Part shown: in pieces, positions 19,981 through 31,606 of the stretch
Position numbering within the stretch: position 1 is the stretch's first letter
How the letters are laid out: every line of letters begins with the position of its first letter
Source of the DNA: Tubulanus polymorphus
Lineage: Eukaryota > Nemertea > Palaeonemertea > Tubulaniformes > Tubulanidae
Direction of reading: 5' to 3'
Assembly: GCF_964204645.1 (NCBI RefSeq)
Contig: NC_134034.1
Span: 3,256,072 to 3,320,071 of the forward strand
DNA length: 64,000 nt
The notes under the pieces: model-generated
What the model saw: the letters and a program-made list of their open reading frames with translations, nothing else
What the model was told of the DNA's origin: nothing
Databases searched by the model: none
Translations under genes and position numbers: made by a program

Positions 19981-21046
19981 TTCGATGTTTCAGTCGCTTT
20001 ACTTTGCGGTGTCAATTCGCCGAATGTGCCCGGTTTACAAGGTGCGTTTTGACCGCCGACCATAACCTCGAGACAGGTTTAGACGCATTCCCCCTGTCGT
20101 CGTTATGTTTTTAAGCAACCTTGGAAAATACCACTCAATCCATTCAATACACGGACGAACATTAGATATGCGTTTTGCGACGTACCACCAACGTAAGTTC
20201 TTTGTATATTTAATGAATTCTTTTGATGATTTGACTTATAGGATTAGGGGCATTGGACGGTTAACCTTTCAATGAACTCCGGACATTTCGATTTAAACGA
20301 ACATGCCGCGCATTAGATGTTTATATATGTGCATTTTGAACATGAACGTAAAAACAACGAACGAAAAGAAAATCAACGTAAATTCTCAAGATTTTAATGC
20401 GATCTTTAAATGCAAAAGATATAAACTAAAACTTTGAAATATTATTCGCAAAGGAATTTTTGTTGACGTTAGGAAATAAAACGTTTTACGAGAGCCAGCG
20501 TAGTTTATCTATCACGCGTGTTTTTTGTTGAACTCCGCCCACCTCGTGGCGTTTCAGTCCGTCTGAGTTTCCTAGACGCATAATATAATCATTTGAACCT
20601 CGTCTGCGAATCTTTCATATTACAGTAATTCATCATAATTCATCAATAATTTTACAATAATTGATTATAAAGTAAAATTTTACTGTTGATAATATTTTAT
20701 GATTTTCCAGTAATCAGTTATATCTTTTGATATTACAGTAATTGATAATATCTAACAATATTACTGAGATTAAAAGTATTTCAGAATATTCAGCTTATTT
20801 CACGTCGCGCTTCGTGCAGACAAGGTTTTGCTGAACCCATTTGTTATTCAACGAGGAACACATTCTGTTGATTATTTTCTCGGGTCGCTCTTCTGTAGAT
20901 CAACAGTAAGCGTTCTATAAGCGCTACCGACGACCCGACGGCTAGTCCGATAAGTAATATGAGGAATACGCCCGACATTTCAAAAAACGTCAACGGTTCG
21001 GTCTCTGACAATACGTCTGACCACCTGGTAGGATGGTCGCATTTAA

Positions 21047-21580
21047 ACTGACGCGCGGAACGCGTATAAATTTAAAGGTACGGGACTGTCACTCAGCGAG
21101 GATTACAGCCCAGAAACTTCGAATAAAATCCGCGAATTGCTCCCAATTAAAAAAGCGGCCGTCAAAGCTGGTCACAAAGCGTTCTTCAACTGGCAGGGTA
21201 ACCTTTTCGTAGACAAAAAACCGTATAAGGGTGATGGTAGCGAATTTAGACGTAAGAAAAAACCAATGAAAGTGGCCCCGCCGCAGGGGAACACGGTAGC
21301 CGAAAATCAAGACGCCACACGTGACGAAGGGGTTTTTTCGTTTCGTGCCGGACCAAGCCCAGAGAGCTTTGACAAACATGATACAGTGCCAAAAACCGTA
21401 TCTTATTCAAAATTCGCGGGGAAACCGAATCACAATAGAAAACATGCGTCATCAAAGCCTGATTCGAAACGGGCACGGGTTTCTTCATCGGTTACCTCAA
21501 CGGATGATGGCCTAGGCGATCTAGGCGAGGTGCTGAGGAACGCGCGCATGACACTAGATTGCGATCCGGTCCAGGCATAA
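21047..21580 (+). CDS. LINE ORF1 (5'-truncated)
   Basis: Open from the 5' end of the insertion with no ATG. It reads FKGTGLSLSEDYSPETSNKI and LLPIKKAAVKAGHKAFF, a pattern seen in ORF1-type proteins of CR1/L2/I-like LINEs, followed by a basic, Ser-rich tail (SSKPDSKRARVSSS). It ends in TAA at 21578-21580. The same frame continues directly into ORF2. Confidence 0.65.
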   Translation, partial: TDARNAYKFKGTGLSLSEDYSPETSNKIRELLPIKKAAVKAGHKAFFNWQGNLFVDKKPYKGDGSEFRRKKKPMKVAPPQGNTVAENQDATRDEGVFSFRAGPSPESFDKHDTVPKTVSYSKFAGKPNHNRKHASSKPDSKRARVSSSVTSTDDGLGDLGEVLRNARMTLDCDPVQA

Positions 21581-24500
21581 CGGGACACTGAGGCAAAATT
21601 ATCCATTCTATCACTAAACGTTGGTGGATTGAGGAGCAAATTACATGTCCCAGAATTTCAGGCGCTAATTCTGGAAAACGATGTTATCGCGCTAACTGAA
21701 ACTAAACTCGATGATACGGACGAACAGTGGATAAAGCAGTTTTTTAAAAGTTTAGGATACAAAATATTCCTTAAGAACCGGAAAAAAATATCATCGTTCC
21801 GTTCAGGAGGCATAGCGATCGCCGTTAGACTGAACTTAGCTCCACATGTATGCCCTATTGACAGCGAAAGTAAATTAGTTCTGTGGCTGCGCGTTCATAA
21901 GCAGCTAACTGGATCTGAAAAAAATATCCAGATTGGATGTGTTTACGTTCCACCCGAATCGAGCAGTTACGGTGGAAGTGAGTGTTTTGACGAACTGAAT
22001 CTCGAAATAATAGAGAATTATAATGCTAATGATTCGCACTTATTTATTTGTGGTGATTTTAATGCGTACACTGGAAGCCTATTTGATTATAGTGACCCAA
22101 ACGACTTTTTAACACAAGGGCTGGAATTCGAAAACGAGGTTTTTGCAGACACCCATACTTGTGTACAAATATTAAATTCCCTCAATATTACCAGACGTAA
22201 AACAAAGGATCTTTCTATTAACAACTACGGTTTACGGTTGGTGGAACTATGTAAAAACCATTCAATCATTATCCTGAATGGTCGAATAGCCCCTGATTTA
22301 ACAGTTGGTGATTTTACGTGCCATAAAGGAGATAATGAACATATTGTCGACTACATGATTTCGTCATCGTACCTTATAAACTATGTAAAGCGGCTGGAGG
22401 TAATGGCATTCGACCGGTTACTTTCCGACGTACATAGCGCCATCGTGACGCATCTACAACTTAAGACATCAGCGCCAGTTGTAACTGGTTCTCAAAATTT
22501 CGAACCGGAGGAGGTAGTGAACTGGGACCCAGATAAAAAAGACCAATTCGCACAAGACATTTCGAGAAATTCAACGGTCCTTATTGAAATAAACGAAAAC
22601 CTGATGAATGGGTCATTGAGCGCAAGCGAAGCCAATGAACGGCTTTGTGCTGTTATGTTACAATCAGCCGTTAAAGTAATGGGCAAACGAATTGTCAAAC
22701 GTAAATCGAAACCTCGGCCACCGGCCAAGGCTACCCAAAACGAAGTCGTTAGAAACACCAGGTTGGATTATCGTCGTGCAAAAAGAACATACTCATCTTT
22801 ACCCTCACGTAATAATCACTACATAATGAACCGTGCGTTCCGTAAATACAAAAACGCCATTCACAAATGGAATAGTGATAGGAAGACGGTTTTCAACAAG
22901 AAAATACGTTCACTGTCAAAATCTGACCCTCACAACTTCTGGAACTATTTCAAGAAGAACCACAATAACACGTGTAATGTCTCAAGCGCTGATTTTCTAA
23001 ATCACTTTAAATCTATGAACGAGCGTCCTGTGCTTGATGGAAGTGAACCACGGCTTCATAACGTCGAAGACTTTAACGGCAATAACTATGACCAAACCCC
23101 TTTAAATCAACCTATTAACGGGGATGAAATATTAAAGAGTATAAATAAATTAAAAAACTTTAAGGCTTGTGGTACGGACAAAATCCCTAACGAGTTCTTA
23201 AAATCGGCCGAGGAGAGTTTACTACCAACACTTATGTGTCTTTTTAACAATGTCCTTGATACAGGTAATATCCCCGAATCATGGTTAAACGGAATGATTA
23301 TACCTATTTTCAAACAAAAGGGTAGTGCTGATGACCCAAGTAACTATAGGGGCGTGACTTTGTTGAGCAATGTAGGCAAACTTTTTACTAGTGTCATCAA
23401 CAACCGGCTAACTAATTACCTAGAGACGAACAATATACTACTGGAAAATCGAGCAGGTTTCAGACAAAAACACGGCATTCTGGACCATATATACTCCCTT
23501 AAGTCACTTGTGGATATGTTTTTGAATAGTAATCGCAAGCTTTACTGCATTTTTGTAGATTACAAACGTGCCTTTGATAGCATATGGAGAAAGGCTCTGT
23601 GGCATAAGATGATCAATAGTGGTGTTACGGGCAAAGTTCTAAATGTAATATGTAGCATGTACCAGGGCATCAAGTCATGTGTATTTTCTAATGATAGTAA
23701 AACAGATGCCTTTGAAAGTTTTATGGGTGTCAGACAGGGAGAAAATTTGTCCCCTGTGCTCTTTTCAATATTTTTAAATGATCTGGAAGGCTATTTAGAT
23801 GCTCAAAATTGTCCCTCCCTAAATCTGCGCATGCGTAATGATGCATGGGTCAAATTGATGATCCTTATGTACGCAGACGATACAGTACTTATGAGCGAGA
23901 GTCCACAGGGTCTTCAGAAATTGATTGACAACCTGCATGTTTATTGCAAAGATTGGAAGTTACAAATAAATTGCGAAAAAACAAAAGTAATGATATTCTC
24001 GAAACGAAGACTCCGAAACCCTCCGGAGTTTAATATAAACGGTCGAGTGTTGGAGTTAGTATATAACTATAAGTATTTGGGTATACTATTCTCCCATACC
24101 GGGTCTTTTGCTCAGTGCCGAAAAGCGTTAGCAACCCAAGCACAGCGGGCTATGTTCTCTGTTTTAAAAAAGGTTAGCGAATATTCACTCGACGTTGATG
24201 TTAGTTTAAAGTTATATGATAGCATGGTATTACCAATCCTATTATTTGGTTGTGAAATTTGGGGTTACGAAAATCTCCGAGTTCTTGAGTGCGTGCAGCT
24301 GAAATTTTTTAAATATTTACTCAAGTTAAAGAAATCTACTAATAGCTCATTTGTCTATGGAGAACTGGGTCGTTTTCCTCTCGAAGTTTACGTACAGCTT
24401 AGAATTGTAAATTTTTGGGCAAAATTAATAACTGATGATAAATTATCGTCAAAGGTTTACAGTTGTGTTTATAATAGCTATATTGATGGTCAAGCTAACT

Positions 24501-25138
24501 CTTGGATGGATTCTGTGAAGAACATTTTGCTCCGAAATGGGCTCGGATATATTTGGGAAAATCAAAATATTCCAAACGTGAATTACTTGAGTCTGATTCT
24601 TAAACAGAGATTGCAGGATCAGTTTATGCAAGTCTGGCATGCAAAACTTACTGATTCCACTATGGCTGTTACGTATTTAACAATCAAATGCCGTTTCGAA
24701 ATGGAAAAGTATCTAACTGAATTAACCCCTAGGGACCGGTTAACTTTATGTAGATTTAGATGCTCAGCTCACAGGCTACCGGTGGAAGTTGGGCGGTGGC
24801 GTGGAATTGCCCGTGCCAATAGGCTGTGCCAAAAGTGTGATTTAGTGGCGGTGGGGGATGAATATCACTTTTTACTCGTCTGCCCGTACTTCCAGGAATC
24901 CAGAGCTAGATATATCCCGGAGCGTTATTGGAGATTCCCCAATAACGTAAAGTTGTATGATTTGTTCAACTCAAATTGCCAAACTCTTAAAAAATTGGCG
25001 TTGTATATACGCAAATGTTTAATACATTTCTAATGTTAAATGTTGCAATGTCTATTGTAAATTAATTTTGTGCTCTGTGCAATTGTATAATTGTAGAGTA
25101 AATAAACTTAACTTAACTAAAAAAAAAATTTAAATTTG
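21057..25138 (+). mobile_element. 5'-truncated non-LTR retrotransposon (LINE) inserted in copy A
   Basis: The insertion separates 'tttaaactgacgcg' from 'gtacctgaaaacaacg', which are contiguous in copies B (30075-30110) and C (35505-35540), so two empty sites define it. It carries a partial ORF1, an endonuclease/RT ORF2 and a tail 'taaataaacttaacttaact' followed by poly-A. It lies on the plus strand, antisense to the iGluR exon it interrupts. Confidence 0.92.
21581..25033 (+). CDS. LINE ORF2: AP-type endonuclease and reverse transcriptase
   Basis: A continuous frame of about 1150 codons with no internal stop. Endonuclease motifs in order are LSLNVGGLRSK, ALTETKLDD, GCVYVPPES, ICGDFNAYTGS and a LLSDVHSAIV variant of SDH. 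RT motifs are IIPIFKQKGS.DPSNYRGVTL, FVDYKRAFDS, GVRQGENLSPVLFSIFLNDL and the catalytic MYADDTVLM. The C-terminus has a zinc-knuckle-like CQKCD..GDEYHFLLVC. The superfamily (CR1, L2 or I-like) cannot be fixed by eye. No ATG occurs in frame before the endonuclease motifs: the first Met is in VDYMISSS, about 255 codons in. Initiation is therefore not a simple AUG start. The intact frame indicates a young insertion. Confidence 0.92.
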   Translation, partial: RDTEAKLSILSLNVGGLRSKLHVPEFQALILENDVIALTETKLDDTDEQWIKQFFKSLGYKIFLKNRKKISSFRSGGIAIAVRLNLAPHVCPIDSESKLVLWLRVHKQLTGSEKNIQIGCVYVPPESSSYGGSECFDELNLEIIENYNANDSHLFICGDFNAYTGSLFDYSDPNDFLTQGLEFENEVFADTHTCVQILNSLNITRRKTKDLSINNYGLRLVELCKNHSIIILNGRIAPDLTVGDFTCHKGDNEHIVDYMISSSYLINYVKRLEVMAFDRLLSDVHSAIVTHLQLKTSAPVVTGSQNFEPEEVVNWDPDKKDQFAQDISRNSTVLIEINENLMNGSLSASEANERLCAVMLQSAVKVMGKRIVKRKSKPRPPAKATQNEVVRNTRLDYRRAKRTYSSLPSRNNHYIMNRAFRKYKNAIHKWNSDRKTVFNKKIRSLSKSDPHNFWNYFKKNHNNTCNVSSADFLNHFKSMNERPVLDGSEPRLHNVEDFNGNNYDQTPLNQPINGDEILKSINKLKNFKACGTDKIPNEFLKSAEESLLPTLMCLFNNVLDTGNIPESWLNGMIIPIFKQKGSADDPSNYRGVTLLSNVGKLFTSVINNRLTNYLETNNILLENRAGFRQKHGILDHIYSLKSLVDMFLNSNRKLYCIFVDYKRAFDSIWRKALWHKMINSGVTGKVLNVICSMYQGIKSCVFSNDSKTDAFESFMGVRQGENLSPVLFSIFLNDLEGYLDAQNCPSLNLRMRNDAWVKLMILMYADDTVLMSESPQGLQKLIDNLHVYCKDWKLQINCEKTKVMIFSKRRLRNPPEFNINGRVLELVYNYKYLGILFSHTGSFAQCRKALATQAQRAMFSVLKKVSEYSLDVDVSLKLYDSMVLPILLFGCEIWGYENLRVLECVQLKFFKYLLKLKKSTNSSFVYGELGRFPLEVYVQLRIVNFWAKLITDDKLSSKVYSCVYNSYIDGQANSWMDSVKNILLRNGLGYIWENQNIPNVNYLSLILKQRLQDQFMQVWHAKLTDSTMAVTYLTIKCRFEMEKYLTELTPRDRLTLCRFRCSAHRLPVEVGRWRGIARANRLCQKCDLVAVGDEYHFLLVCPYFQESRARYIPERYWRFPNNVKLYDLFNSNCQTLKKLALYIRKCLIHF

Positions 25139-27021
25139 TACCTGAAAACAACGAATGAAAACATTTAACTGTTGGTCTGACTCGCTGTAATCAGGTGCTG
25201 GCAATCAGTGCAATCTAACTGTGGCAATCGATGATTCTAGTCATGGCATTTGAGGGTCTAACGTGGTTGTTATAGTGCGCAATAGGACATCAACTACTGT
25301 GGAAATTATAGAGGATTGCACCAGTGGAACGTGAGTATCTACCTGGTGTCGCTAATATGATGTACATAGGAAACCAGCTGCCGTGGCAATTGAGGATTAC
25401 ACTTGTGTTAAGTGAAGATCCACCAGGTGTCACTAGCGGACAACAGGATATCAACTGCGATTCGACACGCGAGGAACCACCAGGTGATGCTAGTGTAGGA
25501 CTAACTGTAATAGTAACACATAAAAGCAGGCAGTTATGTTGTTGGTCAGTTAGTAATCAATTCGGGCCCAATAAATTTGCATTTCAAAGTTAACGCCACC
25601 TGGTGGGTTGGCTGGCTGTTCCTCCGTTCGGATCAATAACGCTTGAGACGCATTTGATGTACATACACGTGGTCAGTGTTGTTGTACGAACCATTTCAGC
25701 GAACTGAAATATATTCAAGGGTTGGGCATTTAGAGGGAGGGAAAAGAGATTGGGGGGGGGGGGGGGGGGTGAGATTGAGTTATAGTAGATGGTCTTCCAC
25801 CAGACACCAGGTATATACGACCAGGGGAAAGTGTGGCAGAAATTCAAATGGTTTATATGTACGGAAATGAGTAATATGTTACTGGGGGCTGGCGGAGAAT
25901 TATGCGGATGTGAAGTTCCCCAAAATTACAAAACCGGAGCGGAGCATTTTTCCCAATATTACTTCTGACCTGTCTATTATCTCTTTTTGATCACCCTGAG
26001 TTCTTATGCGGGCTATCAACGAGTTCATTACGTGTCTTACTAAAGAACCCTTCGGCCCCTATCGATGGATATGCGTGCAGTATTATGATATGTTTGACAA
26101 TAAAACAAAGTTTGATTTGATGTTGGTTGAAAATCTGATTAAATGTCAGAGAAAATACTCACAAAAACTTGAAGGCGATCCAAAATATTCGTACTAGAAT
26201 TCAAATCATGATCGTCGTATGCGAATTTTACTCTTGTGAACGGTCTGTACGTCTCGAGCAGGTCGTAAAAAATTCCGCTGAAATTTCCATCTTCCGATTT
26301 CATAAAGAAAGGCGGCTCCTGTTCAGATACAGAATGATGAATAACATAGTGAGTTCACATTTCATAATTCATCGTTCACCCGGTGAGGCCCGTCTAGTTT
26401 GCTTGGTCTTCCGCACTTCATTTTCGACGCCGTCAAAACCGTTACAGTAATGAATGAAGCTTCTCTGCGTTATTGAATGGGTACTGTGCAAGTCGATGTG
26501 CACTACGTCATCAATATTGGTGTATCAAAATAGAAATTATATGCAACATTGTGAATTTTGGCAGTATACTAAATAAACCAGTCTAATGTCAACACTGCCG
26601 TCTCGTTTGCCTTCTATGCTCCAGCTCTCCCGTGATTACAATTTGCAAAAATGAATTCTTTTACTTTATTTCTCCGATCTTTTGAATTCATTTCATCACG
26701 ATTTTCACTGATATATATTTTTGTCTACAGTCCTTCCGAAATATTATACTGAACATACCACGAACAACGAAAACGATTTCAAATTCCTCTGCTTTTCCTT
26801 GTTCCCTACCATTAAAACGACTATAAAAAGCCGCACTCCGAGTAATCAATTAAGAAAAGGCACGTGTAATGACGAAGTTTCAAAGTTTATTTTGCTCCAT
26901 ATTTTACAAATAAAACTAGGTGGCCAGTAGACGGCCTAAAAACCAACAAAACTAAGAGTTTTTTATTAAGTCACATTTTCAAAGAAATACTTAAATGAAT
27001 GTATACATATTTAATACTGTG

Positions 27022-29010
27022 TTACATCCATGCATTTTCCCAATCCTTGTCGATCTCTTCGATAAAATTCTTCAATATCGCTTCGAGATCCTCCTTAATT
27101 TCCGCTTTAACGAATTTCTCGAATTCGTCGCGCGATATCCTTCCATTTTCGTCGGTGTCGGATGCCATCAGTGTCGCTCTTACTTTTTCTCCTTGTTCTC
27201 CGGTCTGACCCAGAAATGACAGGTAACATTCGACTTCTTCCGCGTCCAAATCCCCGCTTTTATCTTTGTCGAATTTTTCGAAGGTGTCCTTCCACTTTTT
27301 AACGACTCTATGGCTGGAATAATTGTGAAATGAATAAATGAGGCGACAGTATAATGAATTGACAGCCGATTAGTGTTTCGTAATGATAATCCGACCCGCG
27401 GGCTAAGACGGCAGTAATAGGTCAAGCAACCGAAGACAGAAAACAAGTGCCTACTTCATACAGACTAACAGAGTGAACCATTCCAAATTATAGGAACGTT
27501 AGATTATTCAAGGCCCAGGGCCCAATTTCACGAACATTTAACTCAATTTTCATTCAAATTTTGAAACCTCATTAAAAAATATAGTTTCACGAATTTTTTC
27601 TTGATTTGAAAACATTACTTAAAAGTCCAACGTATTATGCTTACGACTATTTCAAAAAGCCGAATATCGAGTGACCTCGGTCATGAAAAATCAACCCAAC
27701 CCGCATATTCTTCATGACATTGGCTTAAACGAAAAATCCAAGATGGCCGGTAACGTCAGTTTTCAATGGGGACTCTACGTTCGACTGCGGCAATCGAGGA
27801 TTCTACTTGTGGTAAGCGAAGATCCTCCAGGTGTCGCTAGTGTGCATTCAGACAACGACTCCCAGATTTCTTCTGAGATTCAATTAAAATCTAACCATAA
27901 TTTGTTGAATTCTTTGAATGGTGAGTTAAGTGAAGTTCACCCTATATATGAACCTAAAGATCATTCGAGTTTATCAAGAAGGGGATTTGCCTAATTTCTG
28001 ATGAGGGAGGCTAAAAATCTAGATGAAAGTTCATCCAAAATGAATTAGATTTTGACAGGGTTGTTGCACCGATGCGCACGCCATCTAGTGGGATAGCTGG
28101 TGGCACCGAGTCCTCATTGTGATGGACATTTCACCTAATCCTCATATCAGGTTTTAGGTATTCATCTTGAAATGTGGGGTGTGTATCACACTAATGTGGT
28201 CCCTGGGAACGAACGACCTAGGGCGGACACCGATTAGTGAAATAAACCCCATCGAGGAGACTAGAAAAAAGAGGCACATTTAGGGAAATTTTGGTCCGGA
28301 AGAACAGCTAAGGTATTTCTTGGATGAAGCAGCCATTTAAAAGGGCAATAACGGGGTCCCTCTATCATTGTCAAATATTTTTTTCGAATAAAGCCGAAAG
28401 TAACCGATTACTGGAGAATGAGTGTTCAGATTTGTAAGGTTTGACAATGTAAGTCTTAGTAAAAAAGGCAACCACAACTGAACCACTGGACCGCCCCCAG
28501 AATCTGCCCCCGAAGTACCGCTGCCGCTGTCTCTTTTATGCATATGCACTATCGATGACATACCTGAACCAGTCGTGTACGAAGTCATTGAAATCTAACG
28601 GTTTTCTCTCTTCTCTGCAGTTGTACGTATCATCCAAATGCTGAAAAAATATCACGTACAAATTCTTACAATATATCATCCGCATTTTGGATTTCTCAAT
28701 GATATCGTTTACGAAAAATCGATTTCTGAAAGATAATACCTATTCAAACACGTATTGCACGATATGTGGACAGAAAATTCGAGGCATCTTTCGAAGAGAC
28801 ATTTCATATCTAAAAAGATCTTACCTCGATATATCTATTATTTATGAGGACCCTCGACAGATCATCTAACGAGAGCTGGCAACGTCCATTTCCGTCATAC
28901 GTCTTGGTATATTGCTCCACGACGTACTTGAAAACTTTCTTGAATCTATCGTTGATCTGATATTTAGTAAAAATGACATCGAACAACTGAAAATATTTGA
29001 CGTAGTCCAT
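27022..29010 (-). CDS. EF-hand calcium-binding protein, copy B (three exons)
   Basis: Exons complement(28825..29010), (28564..28640) and (27022..27313) join in phases 0 and 2, giving about 184 residues. Loops DKDKSGDLDAEE and DTDENGRISRDE both keep the acidic ligands and Gly6. The N-terminal domain differs from A and C over a short patch (YTKTYDGNGRCQLSLDDL then VLINNRYIE). That patch looks more like a working EF loop and may reflect gene conversion or relaxed drift. The start of exon 3 reads S-H-R-V-V where C has S-E-K-V-V. Cytosolic Ca2+ binding is inferred from the fold only. Confidence 0.78.
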
Positions 29011-29876
29011 TTCGATGTTTCAGTCGCTTTACTTCGCGGTGTCAATTCGCCGAATGTGCCCGCCCGGTTTAGAAGGTGCGTTTTGATCGCCGACTATAAA
29101 CTCGAGACAGGTTTAGACGCATTCCCTCTGTCGTCGTTATGTTAATCCCATTCAATCCATTCAATACACGGACGAACCACCAATGTAAATTCTTTGTCTA
29201 TTTAATGAATTCTTTTGATGATTTGACTTATAGGATTAGGGGCATTGGACGGTTACTCTTTCAATGAACTCCGGACATTTCGATTTGAACAGACATGCCG
29301 CGCATTAGATGTTTATATATGTGTATTTTGAAGATGAACGTGAAAACAACGAACGAAAAGAAAATCAACGTTAATTCTCGAGATTTTAATGCGATCTTTA
29401 AATGCAAAAGATATATACTAAAACTTTGAAATATTATTCGCAAAGGAATTTTTGTTGACGTTAGGAAATATAACGTTTTACGAGAGCCAGCGTAGTTTAT
29501 CTATCACGCGTGTTTTTTGTTGAACTCCGCCCACTGAGTAACCTCGTGGCGATTCAGTCCGTCTGAGTTTTCTAGACGCATGATATAATCATTTAAACCT
29601 CTGCGAATCTTTCATATTACAGTAATTCATCACATTTTATAATATCGCAATAATTTTACAATAATTGATTATAAAGCAAAATTTTACAGTCGATAATATT
29701 TCATGATTTTCCAGTAATCAATTATACCTTTTGATATTACAGTAATTGATAATATCTAACAATATTACTGAGATTATTAAGTATTTCAGAATATTCAGCT
29801 TATTTCACGTCGCGCTTCGTGCAGACAAGGTTTTGCTGAACGCATTTATCATTCAACGAGGAACACATTGTGTTGA

Positions 29877-31606
29877 CTATTTTCTCGGGTCGCCGCCGCC
29901 ATTTTCCAGTAATTTCGCTCTTCTGTAGATCAACAGTAAGCGTTCTATATGCGCTACCGACGACCCGAAGGCTAGTCCGATAACTAATATGAGGAATACG
30001 CCCGACATTTCAAAAAACGTCAACGGTTCGGTCTCTGACGTTTCGTCTGACCACCTGGTAGGATGGTCGCATTTAAACTGACGCGTGGTGTACCTGAAAA
30101 CAACGAATGAAAACATTTAACTGTTGGTCTGACTCGCTGTAATGTCAGAATGCTCCCACTAAATGTGGGTCAGTTAGTAATCAATTCGGGCCCAATAAAA
30201 GTTAACGCCACCTGGTGGGTTGGCTGGCTGTTCCTCTGATCGGATCAATAACGCTTGAGATGCATTTGATGTACATACACGTGGTCAGTGTTGTTGTACG
30301 TACCAAGGTTTGGGCTTTTTTTTGGGGGGGGGGGGGTGATATGGAGTTATAGTATATGGTCTTCCACCAGACACCAGGTATATACGACCAGGGGAAAGTG
30401 TGGCAGAAATTCAAATGGTTTATATGTACGGAAATGAGTAATATGTTACTGGGGGCTGGCGGAGAATTATGATGTGGTATTCCTTAAAATTACAAAACCG
30501 GAGCGGAGCATTTTTCCCAATATTACTACTGACCTGTCTATTATCTCTTTTTGATCACCCCGAGTTCTTATGCGGGCTATCAACGAGTTCATTACGTGTC
30601 TTACTAAAGAACCCTTCGGCAAAGCTAATGCGAATCGTAACCCGTAAACCTCTTTAAGTCCATATTCGATTAAATCGCATCTTTGCGCTACAGTGTACCG
30701 CGCCGTTAGCGTATCGGTGATCAGTATGAAATTCTCGTTGACAATTCTTTCAACAGCGGTTTCTAAATCCGGCAGTACGTTACCGGTTCGGCGTATAAAG
30801 TTCCATACCATGATATCGGGATATTTCTGCGCTTTCGACAAAACTTTCTCCACTTGGGTGTTTTTGATGACGCCGAAATTGCCCTCGCCCCTTTCGATCA
30901 ATTCGTTGAGATCCTTTATCGGGTTTTCACCGGCACTCAATCTCAAGAACGCCGTCATATTGGCCGTATAGGCGGCCGATAGGGCTAGACCGAGAAACAT
31001 TACAACGGTGACGAGGATCCTACTGGGAATGGCGTTTGGATTAGTGTCCGAACTTCCGCTACTGAGTCGAGCCATCGTGAAGTAGAGACTGTCCACTAAA
31101 GAGATCGTGTCGGTTGTGTAGTCTATAAACGTCAACAACGACAGCAATATACTTATGACGAGTATCGTTGCCAGAATAACCAGCCAAAAAGTGCCGACGA
31201 ACGGTTTTAGAAATTGCCAGCGATTCTTCTCAACTCTGGGCAGCTTCGATACCAGGTGCAACCACGCCGGAAAAATCGGGTCGCTGAAATCCACGGAGGT
31301 TGTCCGCTCGAAGTCGTTAGAAAATCCACCAGCTACTATCTCCCCCTAGCGGTGGAAATGCGTGCAGTATTATGATATTTTTGACAAATACAACAAAGTT
31401 TGCTTTGACGTTGGTTGAAAATTTGATTAATTGCCAGAGAAAATACTCACAAAAATTTGAAGGCGATCCAAAATTTTCGCACTATATTTCAAATCATGAT
31501 CGATGTATGCGAATTTGACTGTAGTAAACGGTCTGTACGTCTCGAGCAGGTCGTAAAAAATTCCGCTGAAATTTCCATCTTCCGATTTCATAAAGAAAGG
31601 CGGCTC
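29877..31606 (-). CDS. Ionotropic glutamate receptor 3' half, copy B (S1-M1-pore-M3-S2-M4)
   Basis: Exons complement(31451..31606), (30534..31345) and (29877..30093) have compatible phases (0, then 2) and an open frame of about 394 residues. S1 holds EPPFFMKSEDGNF, and the agonist-binding Arg lies in ERTTSVDFSDPI. M1 is near FWLVILATILVISILL. M3 carries AAYTANMTAFL, the iGluR SYTANLAAFL signature. S2 has LRFALALPKGS, and M4 is MSGVFLILVIGLAFGSSVA followed by a short cytoplasmic tail. S1 is very short, as in divergent IR-like receptors. No ATD or signal-peptide exon lies between it and copy C, so this is either a headless channel subunit or a transcript that starts cryptically. A TAG lies in frame just upstream of the S1 acceptor. 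Confidence 0.72.

Larger units (their letters stand above)
20850..26318 (-). pseudogene. Ionotropic glutamate receptor 3' half, copy A, disrupted
   Basis: The S1 ligand-binding exon complement(26163..26318) is intact (EPPFFMKSEDGNFSGIF in frame). The pore exon is reduced to about 87 bp at 25970-26056: copy B sequence 30621 to about 31341, encoding M1 to M3 and most of S2, is missing, with the join at 'ttcggc/ccct'. The M4 exon near 20860-21056 is separated from its acceptor (about 25140) by the LINE. It has also lost 25 bp near its 3' end ('cgggtcgctcttctg' where B has a longer sequence), which shifts the frame. It cannot encode a channel. No ATD exons lie upstream within the unit. Confidence 0.85.
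17373..26562. repeat. Tandem triplication, copy A
   Basis: The unit begins 'agtatactaaataaaccagt'. Without the LINE insertion of about 4.1 kb it is about 5.1 kb and aligns throughout with copies B and C, both genes and intergenic sequence included. It carries the EF-hand gene A and the iGluR pseudogene A, both on the minus strand. Confidence 0.9.

Noticed and set aside
29877-30116. Treating the M4 segment with an upstream Met as a small independent gene
   Set aside because: The Met is in the intron; the acceptor TTTTCAG and phase show it is the last iGluR exon.
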